From Heyndrickxia shackletonii (GTDB lineage: Bacteria; Bacillota; Bacilli; Bacillales; Bacillaceae_C): a stretch of 64,000 bases of DNA. Positions 45,839-54,952 of this stretch are shown one piece after another. The notes beneath the pieces are model-generated. The model saw nothing but the letters and a program-made list of their open reading frames with translations, made no database searches and had not been told where the DNA came from. Each line of letters opens with the position of its first letter. The stretch's first letter is position 1. Made by a program: the position numbers and the translations under genes. The DNA is taken from the NCBI RefSeq assembly GCF_001420715.1, contig NZ_LJJC01000004.1, positions 3,246,783 to 3,310,782 on the forward strand, given 5' to 3'.

Positions 45839-46315
45839 TTAATTGATCGAGATTGGATTCATTTCTGAAATAATGCTTTCAAAATCAAGCATTAAAATCA
45901 TCTCGTTTTCTTTTTTTATGATGCCAATTACTTGTTGCCGCTCACTTGCATACATATCAGATGGCTTCTCCACTTGCTGCTTCGAAATTCGATGGATTTG
46001 ACTTACCTCATGAACATGAAAAACCACTTTCATTTGGTTAAACTCTGAAACAATATATTTCTCCTTTGACCTATCTTCACTGTTATCAAAATTTAATACT
46101 TTTGCTAAATCAATAACCGGCAAAACTTCTCCCCGTAACTGGACAATTCCTTCCATATACGGGTGTGCGTGAGGTATAAAGGTAACGGGCAGAGGCTGAA
46201 TAATTTCCTTTACTTTTATCACATCGATGCCAAATTTATTATTTTGCAATTGAAATTCGATAATTTCTAATTCTTTTGAACCACTCTCTAATGGGATATC
46301 CTTTTCTATTGTCAT
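45839..46315 (-). CDS. cheV: CheV-like protein reduced to its CheW domain
   Basis: 158 residues. Segments IIEFQLQNNKFGIDVIKVKE, IIQPLPVTFIPH, GIVQLRGEVLPVIDL and VVFHVHEVSQIHR match the CheW half of B. subtilis CheV. CheV normally has about 300 residues with a C-terminal receiver domain; here the frame ends cleanly and a terminator follows at once, so the receiver domain is gone. It sits between patA and ykyB exactly as cheV does. It may couple receptors to CheA without adaptation by phosphorylation. The ATG at 46315 is behind GGAAGGGAAG. Confidence 0.85.
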   Translation of the reverse strand: MTIEKDIPLESGSKELEIIEFQLQNNKFGIDVIKVKEIIQPLPVTFIPHAHPYMEGIVQLRGEVLPVIDLAKVLNFDNSEDRSKEKYIVSEFNQMKVVFHVHEVSQIHRISKQQVEKPSDMYASERQQVIGIIKKENEMILMLDFESIISEMNPISIN

Positions 46316-46477
46316 ATAGCAACTTCCCTTCCAATCTATCATAATGTAAATATAACACGAAAAATTGCCGAAGTGTTCTATCGTTATGAAATTTCTAAAT
46401 AGAAGAAAAGAGAGTATTATTGAATCAAAAATGATAAGAAAATCGGTGAATAAGTGGTAATATAAAAGAAAGCGAAA

Positions 46478-46563
46478 TGCGCCTGTCCAACTACGTATAA
46501 ACTTTAGGGCTTCGACTGAGATAAACGAAACACGGTGAGTCGATAGGCGATAGAGCTGGACAC
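46478..46563 (-). repeat. Dispersed repeat copy D (inverted, short)
   Basis: On the minus strand it reads GTCCAGCTCTATCGCCTATC at one end and GGACAGGCGC at the other, around CTCACCGTGTTTCGTTTATCT. It lies just upstream of patA. Confidence 0.55.
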
Positions 46564-46599
46564 CATTTAGAAAGATAACATGGGAAGGATGACTTATTA

Positions 46600-47754
46600 G
46601 TGGAGCACTTACTAAATAAAAGAGTTTTAGATATAGAAATATCCGGAATTCGGAAATTCTCCAATATGGTTAGTGGTGTGGAAAATATGATTTCCTTTAC
46701 CATCGGACAACCTGATTTCCCAACTCCCACGCATGTAAAGAATGCAGGCATTGCTGCAATTGAAAACGATTTTACAATATATACCCATAATGCTGGCTAT
46801 ATAGAATTACGGAAAGCCGCCAGTGATTTTGTGAAACAAAAATATAACTTACAGTATGATGCTGAAAAAGAAGTAATTGTAACAGTTGGTGCAAGTGAAG
46901 CAATAGATGTTTCATTAAGAACGATATTAACAGAAGGCAGCGAAGTAATCTTACCAGGTCCCATTTATCCGGGATATGAGCCTATCATAAGGATAGCTGG
47001 GGGAATTCCAGTTCATGTGGATACAAGGGATTCCCATTTTAAACTGACGGCTGAAAAAATAGCTCCTTATTTAACAGATAAAACAAGATGTATCATTTTA
47101 CCGTATCCATCGAATCCAACAGGCGTCAGCTTAACGGAAAAGGAATTAAAGGATATAGCTAGGCTTCTTAAAGGAAGAAATATATTTGTAATTGCTGATG
47201 AAATTTATAGTGAATTAGTATATGAAAATAAGCATTATTCCATCGCAAACGATCTTAGGGAGCAAACAATTGTCATTAATGGATTATCCAAATCACATTC
47301 GATGACAGGCTGGAGGATAGGTTTCTTATTTGCTCCCGAAAATATTGCAAAACATATTATAAAGGTACATCAATACAATGTTTCGTGTGTATCTTCCATT
47401 TCGCAAATGGCTGCTATAGAAGCACTTACTAAAGGTTATAATGATGCAGAACCAATGCGCGAGGAATATATAAAAAGGCGAGATTACGTTTGTGAGAGAT
47501 TAACGAAGATGGGATTGGAATATGTTAAACCGGATGGCGCCTTTTACTTTTTCGTAAAAATCCCTCATGAGCTGGAATTGTCTTCTTTCGATTTTGCTGT
47601 TGAATTGGCGTATAAAAACAAGATTGCAGTTGTTCCCGGCAGTGCTTTTTCTATCTATGGAGAAGGTTTTTTCAGACTTTCCTACGCATGCTCTATGGAA
47701 AAACTCGAGGAAGGATTAAATCGAATGGAGAAGTACTTGGTGAATAAAAGCTAA
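46600..47754 (+). CDS. patA: Aminotransferase A (PatA)
   Basis: 384 residues, class I/II PLP aminotransferase. It has PYPSNPTGVSL, IADEIYSELVYE and the PLP lysine in NGLSKSHSMTGWRIGF. B. subtilis PatA is linked to the DAP/lysine pathway, which fits dapH and ykuR in the same window. GTG start at 46600 behind GGAAGGATG. Confidence 0.9.
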   Translation: MEHLLNKRVLDIEISGIRKFSNMVSGVENMISFTIGQPDFPTPTHVKNAGIAAIENDFTIYTHNAGYIELRKAASDFVKQKYNLQYDAEKEVIVTVGASEAIDVSLRTILTEGSEVILPGPIYPGYEPIIRIAGGIPVHVDTRDSHFKLTAEKIAPYLTDKTRCIILPYPSNPTGVSLTEKELKDIARLLKGRNIFVIADEIYSELVYENKHYSIANDLREQTIVINGLSKSHSMTGWRIGFLFAPENIAKHIIKVHQYNVSCVSSISQMAAIEALTKGYNDAEPMREEYIKRRDYVCERLTKMGLEYVKPDGAFYFFVKIPHELELSSFDFAVELAYKNKIAVVPGSAFSIYGEGFFRLSYACSMEKLEEGLNRMEKYLVNKS

Positions 47755-47782
47755 AAAAGTGTCCAATGGACACTTTTTTTAT
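47753..47782 (+). terminator. Terminator of patA
   Basis: AAAAAAGTGTCC pairs with GGACACTTTTTT right after the stop. Confidence 0.85.
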
Positions 47783-47785
47783 TAC

Positions 47786-47990
47786 GTCTAGCTCCAGCGT
47801 CTATCGTCTAGCGGATTTCTCCGTCTCCTCCCTACGATAAGTCAACATCAGGTAAAATTACACTTCAAATTTTACTCGGTGAAAATGGTAGTTCAATATT
47901 CAATAGCTCGTGAACTACCTCACTGTGTTTCCTTTATCTCGAGGTGAGCGACTACGAAATCCGTACACCGATGAGCAAGGCGTTTTGCGC
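47786..47990. repeat. Dispersed repeat copy E with a 57-bp insertion
   Basis: It matches copy B end to end (GTCTAGCTCCAGCG at the left, AAATCCGTACACCGATGAGC at the right). It carries an extra segment at 47851-47907 starting GGTAAAATTACACTTC and ending TTCAATAGC. The insert contains the hairpin GTAAAATT/AATTTTAC (47852-47875). Confidence 0.8.
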
Positions 47991-47998
47991 ATTTGTTC

Positions 47999-48178
47999 TT
48001 ATTGACCTTTGTATTTACCGTTATTTTTGGGAGCTTTTTCTTTCTTCGCTTTATCCTTATGAATTTTATTCGTTGCAGCACTTCCCATTTCATGGGCAAA
48101 TTCCTCATTTAATACAGAAGAATCAAATCCTTTTTTATTTTTTTGATCAGCATCGTTTTTCTTTGTTCGCTTCGCCAC
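47999..48178 (-). CDS. Small Lys-rich hydrophilic protein (59 aa)
   Basis: GTG start at 48178 with AGGAGG 8 nt upstream. The product begins VAKRTKKNDADQKNK, has EEFAHEMGSAATNKI in the middle and ends KAPKNNGKYKGQ; it is about one third Lys/Arg. The EFA-E motif and composition recall small acid-soluble spore proteins, but I cannot place it in a named family. Confidence 0.6.
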   Translation of the reverse strand: MAKRTKKNDADQKNKKGFDSSVLNEEFAHEMGSAATNKIHKDKAKKEKAPKNNGKYKGQ

Positions 48179-48233
48179 GAAGAGTTCCTCCTAACTTACA
48201 TAGTCATATCTATTGTTAGGAGTACGTAAGATT

Positions 48234-49106
48234 TTATTCAAACTGATTCCAATATTTTATTAATGCCTGTGTACCACTGTTCTCCTCGCCTTGTTCAGCT
48301 AATTCTTCATACATTTGTTTCGCTAATGCAAGACCAGGCAAAGGTAAATTCATTTTTTCCGCTTCTTCAAGTGCAATTTTCATATCTTTGATAAAATGTT
48401 TGATAAAAAATCCCGGTGAATAGTCACCCGTAAGAATTCTTGGAACATAGTTGCTGAGGGACCAGCTTCCTGCCGCACCAGCACTAATCGATTTTAAAAC
48501 AGTTTCCGGATCTAATCCTGCTCTCTTGGCATAAACTAATGCTTCACATACCCCAATCATATTGGTAGCAATGGCAATTTGATTACACATTTTCGTATGC
48601 TGGCCACTGCCTGCCGGACCTTGATATACGATGTTTTGCCCAAAGCAAGATAATATCGGAAGAATGGTATTGAATGTTTGCTCTTCCCCTCCGACCATGA
48701 TGGTCAATGTACCATTTTTTGCACCAATATCTCCACCAGAAACTGGTGCGTCTATCGTTTGGATACCTTTCTTTTTACCTTCTTCATATATTCTGATCGC
48801 AAGTGTCGGCGTAGAGGTGGTCATATCGATAAAAATACTATTTTCTTTCCCATTAGAAAGCAACCCATCATTCCCAAAATATACTTCCTCTACATCATAT
48901 GGATAGCCGACAATTGTTAAAACAACATCAGCATTCTGTGCTACCTCTTTAGGACTGTCACACCATACAGCACCTTTTTCTATCAAATCCATAGCTTTTT
49001 CTTTCGTACGATTATATATATAAACCGGATAATTACTCTTAATCAAATGCTGAACCATACTTTTCCCCATAACACCTGTTCCGATAAATCCAATTGTTTT
49101 TTCCAA
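48234..49106 (-). CDS. ykwC: Beta-hydroxyacid dehydrogenase-family protein YkwC
   Basis: 290 residues. Rossmann start TIGFIGTGVMGKSM; substrate loop DAPVSGGDIGAKNGTL; catalytic-Lys region GSGQHTKMCNQIAI. It is of the 3-hydroxyisobutyrate dehydrogenase family, closest to YkwC. TTG start at 49106 with AAAGGAG 9 nt upstream gives the family length; the longer frame from 49133 lacks an SD. Substrate not known. Confidence 0.87.
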   Translation of the reverse strand: MEKTIGFIGTGVMGKSMVQHLIKSNYPVYIYNRTKEKAMDLIEKGAVWCDSPKEVAQNADVVLTIVGYPYDVEEVYFGNDGLLSNGKENSIFIDMTTSTPTLAIRIYEEGKKKGIQTIDAPVSGGDIGAKNGTLTIMVGGEEQTFNTILPILSCFGQNIVYQGPAGSGQHTKMCNQIAIATNMIGVCEALVYAKRAGLDPETVLKSISAGAAGSWSLSNYVPRILTGDYSPGFFIKHFIKDMKIALEEAEKMNLPLPGLALAKQMYEELAEQGEENSGTQALIKYWNQFE

Positions 49107-49229
49107 AGGGGTCCTCTCCTTTTCTATTGGCAATGTTAAATAAAACTTTTCATGATTCTTGGGTGTGAACTATCTTTTATTGACATTTAAAAGACACTTT
49201 GCTTCTTTTCCTATGTGTGCGGGCCGTAT

Positions 49230-50015
49230 TTAAATTGCCTTAATTTTTCCGCCGTCTACAAGGAAACTGCTTCCGGTCATATAGGTGTTGGCATCCGATA
49301 CTAGGAAAGTAACAACATTAGCGAATTCTTCCGGCCGTCCATATCTTTGTAATGGTATAGTTTTCTTCTCAAGGTTTTCAATTTCCTCACGTGAATAACC
49401 TGTCTTGGAAGCATTTACTTCATCCAAATGCTTCACACGGTCTGTTGCAATTCTTCCGGGACCAACAGTGTTAATTAAGATATTGAATGGTGCTAATTCA
49501 GAGGCTAACGTTTTTGACAATCCGACAATACCGGTTCTAAAGGTATTTGAAAGAATCAAACCTGGAATTGGTTCTTTTATGGAAGAGGATGCGATATTAA
49601 TAATTTTTCCGCCATTCACTTTTAATAATGGTAATGCTTCACGAATAACTCTTATGTAAGATAAAAGGTTAAGTTCAAATGCGTTTTGCCAATGCTCATC
49701 AGTCATTTCTTCGAAACTGCCTGCAGGTGGTCCTCCGGCATTATTGATTAAAATATCTAACCGGCCGAATTCTGCTTTCGTCTTTTCCACCATGTTTCTT
49801 ATATCCTCAGGATTAGTAATATCACAGCGAATATGACTTACTTTTCCTTTTTCGAGTCCTGCTAATTCATACTCAACACTTTCCAACTGTTCTTCATTCC
49901 GGCTGGCTAGCATTACATTTACCCCTTCATTTACCAATGAAGCAGCAATTGCTTTTCCCAAACCTTGACTTGAAGCTACCACAAGTGCGGTTTTCCCATT
50001 TAAGCCAAATTCCAT
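49230..50015 (-). CDS. SDR-family oxidoreductase with altered active site
   Basis: 261 residues. The cofactor loop ASSQGLGKAIA, NNAGGPPAGSFEEM and C-terminal GSSFLVDGG are typical SDR features. The YxxxK motif is replaced by SNTFR (Ser and Arg at the Tyr and Lys positions). Related FabG-like proteins with the LSNxxRxG variant exist, so this may be a distinct subfamily. AGGAGG lies before the ATG. Confidence 0.8.
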   Translation of the reverse strand: MEFGLNGKTALVVASSQGLGKAIAASLVNEGVNVMLASRNEEQLESVEYELAGLEKGKVSHIRCDITNPEDIRNMVEKTKAEFGRLDILINNAGGPPAGSFEEMTDEHWQNAFELNLLSYIRVIREALPLLKVNGGKIINIASSSIKEPIPGLILSNTFRTGIVGLSKTLASELAPFNILINTVGPGRIATDRVKHLDEVNASKTGYSREEIENLEKKTIPLQRYGRPEEFANVVTFLVSDANTYMTGSSFLVDGGKIKAI

Positions 50016-50097
50016 TTTATAGCCTCCTTAAAATAGTTTTTCACGACTTCATTATAAATGAACCACTAATAAGGTTTCATTATAAATGCTCCTAAAA

Positions 50098-50129
50098 TAA
50101 AAAAAACCGGATGAAATCATCCGGAAAAA
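50098..50129 (-). terminator. Terminator downstream of ptsI
   Basis: CCGGATGA pairs with TCATCCGG, followed by nine T on the minus strand. It lies about 140 bp after the ptsI stop with no gene between. Confidence 0.75.
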
Positions 50130-50270
50130 TAAAGGGGGAAAAATAGGAAAGAAATGGTTAACCCAAGTTTGTAACAGTTTTCCCATTCAACTATCCACAA
50201 ATACTTGAGAATACTTATCTATTCCACCTTTCTCCCCAATTTAAACCTAATCAATATTACAGTTTTATGA

Positions 50271-51986
50271 CTATAGAGTTGCTTTCTTTACAGCTTCAAT
50301 TACTTCTTCCGTTGTTTGAAGCTGAAGAACCTGCTCAGCAAGCTTTTCCATTTCTGCCTTGGAAAGATTTTTGATTTGTGCTCTTGCTTTGAGAATAGAA
50401 GAAGCACTCATAGAGAACTCATCTAAACCAAGACCAAGTAAAATTGGAATTGCTAGCTCATCCCCAGCCATTTCACCGCACATGCCTGTCCATTTTCCTT
50501 CTTTATGAGAGGCATCTATTACCATTTTCACTAATCGTAATATTGCAGGATTGTATGGTTGATATAAATAAGATACTCGCTCATTCATACGGTCAGCAGC
50601 CATTGTATATTGGATCAAATCGTTTGTTCCAATACTAAAGAAATCAACCTCTTTAGCGAATTGGTCAGCTATTACCGCAGTTGAAGGGATTTCGACCATA
50701 ATTCCAAGCTCAATATTATCAGAAACATTGACGCCATTACTTACTAACTTATCTTTTTCTTCTAATAATATTTGTTTGGCTTGTCGGAACTCATTCAAGG
50801 TTGAAATCATCGGGAACATGATTTTTAAATTTCCGTAAACACTTGCACGAAGTAATGCACGTAGTTGTGTACGGAACATATCCTGTTCTTCAAGGCATAA
50901 TCTTATCGCACGGAAACCTAGAAATGGATTCATTTCCTCTGGAAGATTTAAATATGGAAGCTTTTTGTCGCCGCCAATATCGAGAGTACGAACAACGACA
51001 GGCTTTCCATTCATTCCTTCTAAAACAGCTTTATAGGATTCAAACTGTTCATCCTCAGAAGGAAGCTGATCTCTTCCCATATACAAAAATTCTGTACGAT
51101 AAAGACCGATTGCTTCGCCGCCATTGTCCAATACACCTTTTAAATCATTAGGTGTACCAATATTTGCACCAAGTTCTACATGATGACCATCTTTAGAAAC
51201 GGTCTTTTCATTCATAAGCTTTGCCCATTCGGCTTTTTGCTTTTCGTAACTTTCTTGCACTTTCTTATATTGGTCAACAATTTCTGGAGTAGGATTAATA
51301 TGTACTTCCCCATTTAGTCCATCGACAATGATTAAGTCGCCATTTTGAATGTCCTCTGTAGCTGATTTCGTACCAACTACTGCAGGTATTTCAAGGGATC
51401 TTGCCATGATAGCAGAATGCGATGTTCTTCCACCAATATTAGTAGTGAAGCCTTTTACGAAATTTCGGTTCAATTGGGCTGTATCAGAAGGTGTTAAATC
51501 CTCTGCCACAACAATTACTTCCTCTGAAATTAAGCTTGGATTAGGAATTTTCACTCCTAATAAATGAGATAGCACACGCTTCGTTACATCACGAATATCA
51601 GCAGCGCGTTCTCTCATGTATTCATTATCCATTTGTTCAAACATAGTAATGAACATATCTGTTGTCTCTTTTAAAGAGCTTTCAGCATTGAGTTTATTGT
51701 TTTTAATATTATCTTCGATGGGTGTGATAAGTTCTGGATCGTTTAAAACCAAAAGATGCGCATCAAAAATAGCAGCTTTATCCGCTCCTAATTCAGACCC
51801 TGCACGCTCACGAATAACTTCCAATTCGGATTTAGCAGCAGACATAGCTGCTTGAAAGCGGGCAATTTCCTCGTCTGCATTTTCAATGGTTTTCTTAGAA
51901 AATGACAGATCAGGCTCTACCAAGCGATATGCTTTTGCAATCGCAATACCGTTTGATGCCGCAATCCCTTTTAAAATGGTTGACAT
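50271..51986 (-). CDS. ptsI: PTS enzyme I
   Basis: 571 residues. The active-site His190 lies in [13 protein letters not shown]. The PEP-binding TIM barrel has [12 protein letters not shown]-like ([12 protein letters not shown]), GFRAIRLCL and [10 protein letters not shown]. It transfers phosphate from PEP to HPr at the head of the PTS. The ATG shares one base with the ptsH stop. ptsG, usually upstream in B. subtilis, is absent here. Confidence 0.97.
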   Translation of the reverse strand: MSTILKGIAASNGIAIAKAYRLVEPDLSFSKKTIENADEEIARFQAAMSAAKSELEVIRERAGSELGADKAAIFDAHLLVLNDPELITPIEDNIKNNKLNAESSLKETTDMFITMFEQMDNEYMRERAADIRDVTKRVLSHLLGVKIPNPSLISEEVIVVAEDLTPSDTAQLNRNFVKGFTTNIGGRTSHSAIMARSLEIPAVVGTKSATEDIQNGDLIIVDGLNGEVHINPTPEIVDQYKKVQESYEKQKAEWAKLMNEKTVSKDGHHVELGANIGTPNDLKGVLDNGGEAIGLYRTEFLYMGRDQLPSEDEQFESYKAVLEGMNGKPVVVRTLDIGGDKKLPYLNLPEEMNPFLGFRAIRLCLEEQDMFRTQLRALLRASVYGNLKIMFPMISTLNEFRQAKQILLEEKDKLVSNGVNVSDNIELGIMVEIPSTAVIADQFAKEVDFFSIGTNDLIQYTMAADRMNERVSYLYQPYNPAILRLVKMVIDASHKEGKWTGMCGEMAGDELAIPILLGLGLDEFSMSASSILKARAQIKNLSKAEMEKLAEQVLQLQTTEEVIEAVKKATL

Positions 51987-52252
51987 TACTCAGCTAAACC
52001 TTCTTTTTTCAATAGATCTTCAAGGGCATTTAATGCATCTTGCTCATCGCTGCCAGTTGCGCTTATGTTGATTTGTGCATCCTTACCGATACCTAAAGAC
52101 ATTACACCCATAATTGATTTAAGATTTACTTGTTTACCGTTATATCCAAGTTGAATTTCAGAATCAAATTTGCTCGCTGTTTGTACTAATAGTGTTGCTG
52201 GACGAGCATGAATTCCTGTTGCATCTACTACTTTAAATTGTTTTTCTACCAT
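51986..52252 (-). CDS. ptsH: HPr phosphocarrier protein
   Basis: 88 residues. His15 in [10 protein letters not shown] is the enzyme I acceptor and Ser46 in KSIMGVMS is the HPrK/P regulatory site, so it can serve both PTS transfer and CcpA-dependent repression. AAAGGAG lies 8 nt before the ATG. Confidence 0.97.
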   Translation of the reverse strand: MVEKQFKVVDATGIHARPATLLVQTASKFDSEIQLGYNGKQVNLKSIMGVMSLGIGKDAQINISATGSDEQDALNALEDLLKKEGLAE

Positions 52253-52301
52253 TTGAATTTCTCCTTTACATTAATAATAAATTAAAGTGTCTACTATATA
52301 A

Positions 52302-52330
52302 AAAATAATCCACCTTGCTTTTTTCGTCAA
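52302..52330 (-). promoter_or_regulatory. Candidate ptsHI promoter
   Basis: On the minus strand, -35 TTGACG (52325-52330) and -10 TATTTT (52302-52307) are spaced 17 bp, about 50 bp upstream of ptsH. I see no other feature in 52331-52526. Confidence 0.45.
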
Positions 52331-52526
52331 TTATTTAGCAACGAAATAACATTAAAGCAAGATTCTGCATTCACTAAATATTCTCTCAGCTTTTTAAAAA
52401 ACTGATTAAATCATTTTTAGAGCACACAATTAAAAGAATATCATCCACCATGTTAGAATTCAATCCTGTTGCTTAAGGTTAATATTTCCTGCCCCTAATA
52501 AGTTATGAATAATCTAATGAAAAAAT

Positions 52527-53801
52527 TTATTTTTTCTGGAACTCTTTCATCCTATTTTTTATTTTTTCCATTTCAAGAGCAAATTGCTCTATATCCTCCT
52601 CTGTAACCTGAATGGAACCATATCGAACACTTTCATATATGAATACCCATTTTTCAGAGACCTGTATATTTAGTCGATTTAACCAATCTCTTACAGATTC
52701 AGCTCCACGTCTTTTCGATTTGTGCTTAGCTGAGAAATGCTCCAATTGACGGACAAATTTTCGGATTTTCTGGTTGGATTTTGAGTAATAGTTTGCATGA
52801 TTGTCTTTTTTATTTTGATTATCAATTAGCTTGTGAAAAATACTTTGCTTCATCTCATTTCCCACATTCGCAGTTTTGGATTTCCTTTTCTTAAAATGCA
52901 AAATTAGCGAAATGATGATGATAACTACAATTACAATCCCTATTATAATATAAATTTTCTCATTGTCGTTTTTTTGTAGTCTACGAAAATTATCCAAATA
53001 ATTTCCTTTTTGTATTCTGAGCTTCATCTGTTCTTTCGCAGACTCCATCATACGGTTATTGTACTCTTCATTCTTCTTTTCCATGAAATTACTTAAGAAA
53101 CTTATCAGTGGGCTTAAAAGTGTCACAATAAACCAAAAAATTTTGTCAAAAATAACGGATAGTCCATTTTTAATAACACTTGCTATTAAGGTAACCGCTG
53201 TTGATATGACAATAGGAGTAATGATGAGAAAACTACTAAAAGCAGCTATTGTTTTTTTTGAAATAGATGAACTTTGAATATATCTTTTAAAAAAAGTCCC
53301 ATATGAATACAAGAATATTTGAAGCACCGGAAAAATTATCAATAAATTTCTCGATTTCATACCCGATATAAACCCTACAAAATACAAGAAAATAAAAATT
53401 AAAATCGTAGCCAGTAAACGACTGCTTAGGATATTTTCGGAGTCCTCATCACCATCTTCTATAAATAAAACCTTAAGTCTCCAAAGGGAAAAGATAAACA
53501 ATAGAAACATTTCGAAAATAGGAATGTCCCCTAACCATGTACAAATAATGATGATTGGTATGGAACAAAAATAGAAAGCTTTCGAAAACCGTTCTATTTC
53601 CCCCTGGGAAAATAACAAAGTAGTAAGCGATACCAAAAATAATATCCCTAAAAGACTCCAACTTATAGATCCTTTCCCATTTATATATGGAATGGCATAT
53701 TGAACAAGTGCGAAAATAATCGCGTCACTAAGAAACAGCCTTTGTACTTCAAATATTTTCAAAAAGTTCATTTGAATATTAGCACTCGATTTTACTTCCA
53801 T
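52527..53801 (-). CDS. Membrane protein of MoxR/DUF58 module, DUF4129-like tail, no transglutaminase core
   Basis: 424 residues. Six or seven membrane helices fill the N-terminal 240 residues, and another lies near 285-305. The C-terminal tail (about 335-420) with RKFVRQLEHFS, VRDWLNRL and YESVRYGSIQVTEEDIEQF has the DUF4129 pattern. In B. subtilis the third gene of the yeaC-yeaD-yebA cluster is a larger transglutaminase-like protein; here the Cys-His-Asp transglutaminase core is missing. It overlaps the DUF58 gene by 10 bp. Confidence 0.65.
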   Translation of the reverse strand: MEVKSSANIQMNFLKIFEVQRLFLSDAIIFALVQYAIPYINGKGSISWSLLGILFLVSLTTLLFSQGEIERFSKAFYFCSIPIIIICTWLGDIPIFEMFLLFIFSLWRLKVLFIEDGDEDSENILSSRLLATILIFIFLYFVGFISGMKSRNLLIIFPVLQIFLYSYGTFFKRYIQSSSISKKTIAAFSSFLIITPIVISTAVTLIASVIKNGLSVIFDKIFWFIVTLLSPLISFLSNFMEKKNEEYNNRMMESAKEQMKLRIQKGNYLDNFRRLQKNDNEKIYIIIGIVIVVIIIISLILHFKKRKSKTANVGNEMKQSIFHKLIDNQNKKDNHANYYSKSNQKIRKFVRQLEHFSAKHKSKRRGAESVRDWLNRLNIQVSEKWVFIYESVRYGSIQVTEEDIEQFALEMEKIKNRMKEFQKK

Positions 53802-54952
53802 AGTTCCATTGCCCCTTGATTCTCAATTGATTTCACAGAAAAAACCAGTGAACCTTTTTTTCCAAATCCTATAAGGGATGCATAACCAGAAGGCTCGATA
53901 TCACCAATATGAATAACATATGGATAGGAAATCCCCTTCCCGCAAATATCCTTGATCATTAAATGATATGGAATGGTAAAGGAAGCAACAGATAAATGGG
54001 CTAATAAGTCAAATGCTTTTTGACGATGACCTCTGCCTTCTCCCTCATTTAAAAAATAATACAAAGATTTCCCAAAGGTTGTTACATTTATCGCCAATGC
54101 AAATGGGATATTTTCTCTCACTGCATAATCAATGAGATATGCACAATGACTTATACTTGCCTCCAAATCTGTCTTTTTTCCATCTACATTTAATAGCAGC
54201 AACCAAGTTCTAGCTCCAATAGGTGAAAAAACCTTTGTTTGCAATTTCTGTGTTCGGGCACTTGCCTTCCAATGAATATATTGAAAAGGATCTCCCTTTT
54301 GGTACTCCTTTGTCCCAATAGGCTGCAAAGGATCAAAAAAGATGGATGTTTGATTATGTTGACTTCCCTGTAAAAAATTATATTCTTTGTTAGAAGTATG
54401 GACTGTCTTTCTATTGGGAAATACTAGCTTTTTTACTCCTAACATTTTTTTATTTTGAAGAATCACTAATCCTGTCCCAAACAAATGCGGAATTTTCACT
54501 TCAATACCATGGATTCTAGAAACCCCTCTTCTTACTGCTTTCACTGGAATGATAACGTCCACTTGTTCATTTCTCCAAGCCTTAAAAGGGATATTGACCT
54601 CCACAATAGAACGAACATCAATAAAAGGATGATTTACTGGTTGCACCTTATTTGTAAAGCTAATTCGCAGATTCCCCTTTAAAATCGGCAATCCTTTATT
54701 TACGAGGGTAAATTTCCATTCATCTGTGTCTTCAACATTTAACCTGACAGTAGACCTATCGCTTTGTAATATTAAGTTGTTTCCCACTAGTTTTAAGTAC
54801 AAATAATTTCCTAACGACATAAAACAACCAAAAATAAACAAAAATAAGATTGTGGTTGAACCGAAGATAAACGAAAGAATAGCAAATAGGATCATTAATT
54901 GTCCTATGATTAGAACATTTTTTTCCTGGATAATCTCTTTTTCCCAAATCAT
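53792..54952 (-). CDS. DUF58 membrane protein (second MoxR module)
   Basis: 386 residues. Two N-terminal helices (about 12-55) precede a beta-rich part and the DUF58 core GTKEYQKGDPFQYIHWKASAR. It resembles YeaD. It overlaps the upstream moxR gene by ATGA and the downstream gene by 10 bp. Confidence 0.85.
   Translation of the reverse strand: MIWEKEIIQEKNVLIIGQLMILFAILSFIFGSTTILFLFIFGCFMSLGNYLYLKLVGNNLILQSDRSTVRLNVEDTDEWKFTLVNKGLPILKGNLRISFTNKVQPVNHPFIDVRSIVEVNIPFKAWRNEQVDVIIPVKAVRRGVSRIHGIEVKIPHLFGTGLVILQNKKMLGVKKLVFPNRKTVHTSNKEYNFLQGSQHNQTSIFFDPLQPIGTKEYQKGDPFQYIHWKASARTQKLQTKVFSPIGARTWLLLLNVDGKKTDLEASISHCAYLIDYAVRENIPFALAINVTTFGKSLYYFLNEGEGRGHRQKAFDLLAHLSVASFTIPYHLMIKDICGKGISYPYVIHIGDIEPSGYASLIGFGKKGSLVFSVKSIENQGAMELWK

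Noticed and set aside
47920-48108. ATG-initiated frame inside the small Lys-rich gene region
   Set aside because: It is out of frame with the GTG start that has a good SD, and it reads into repeat copy E.
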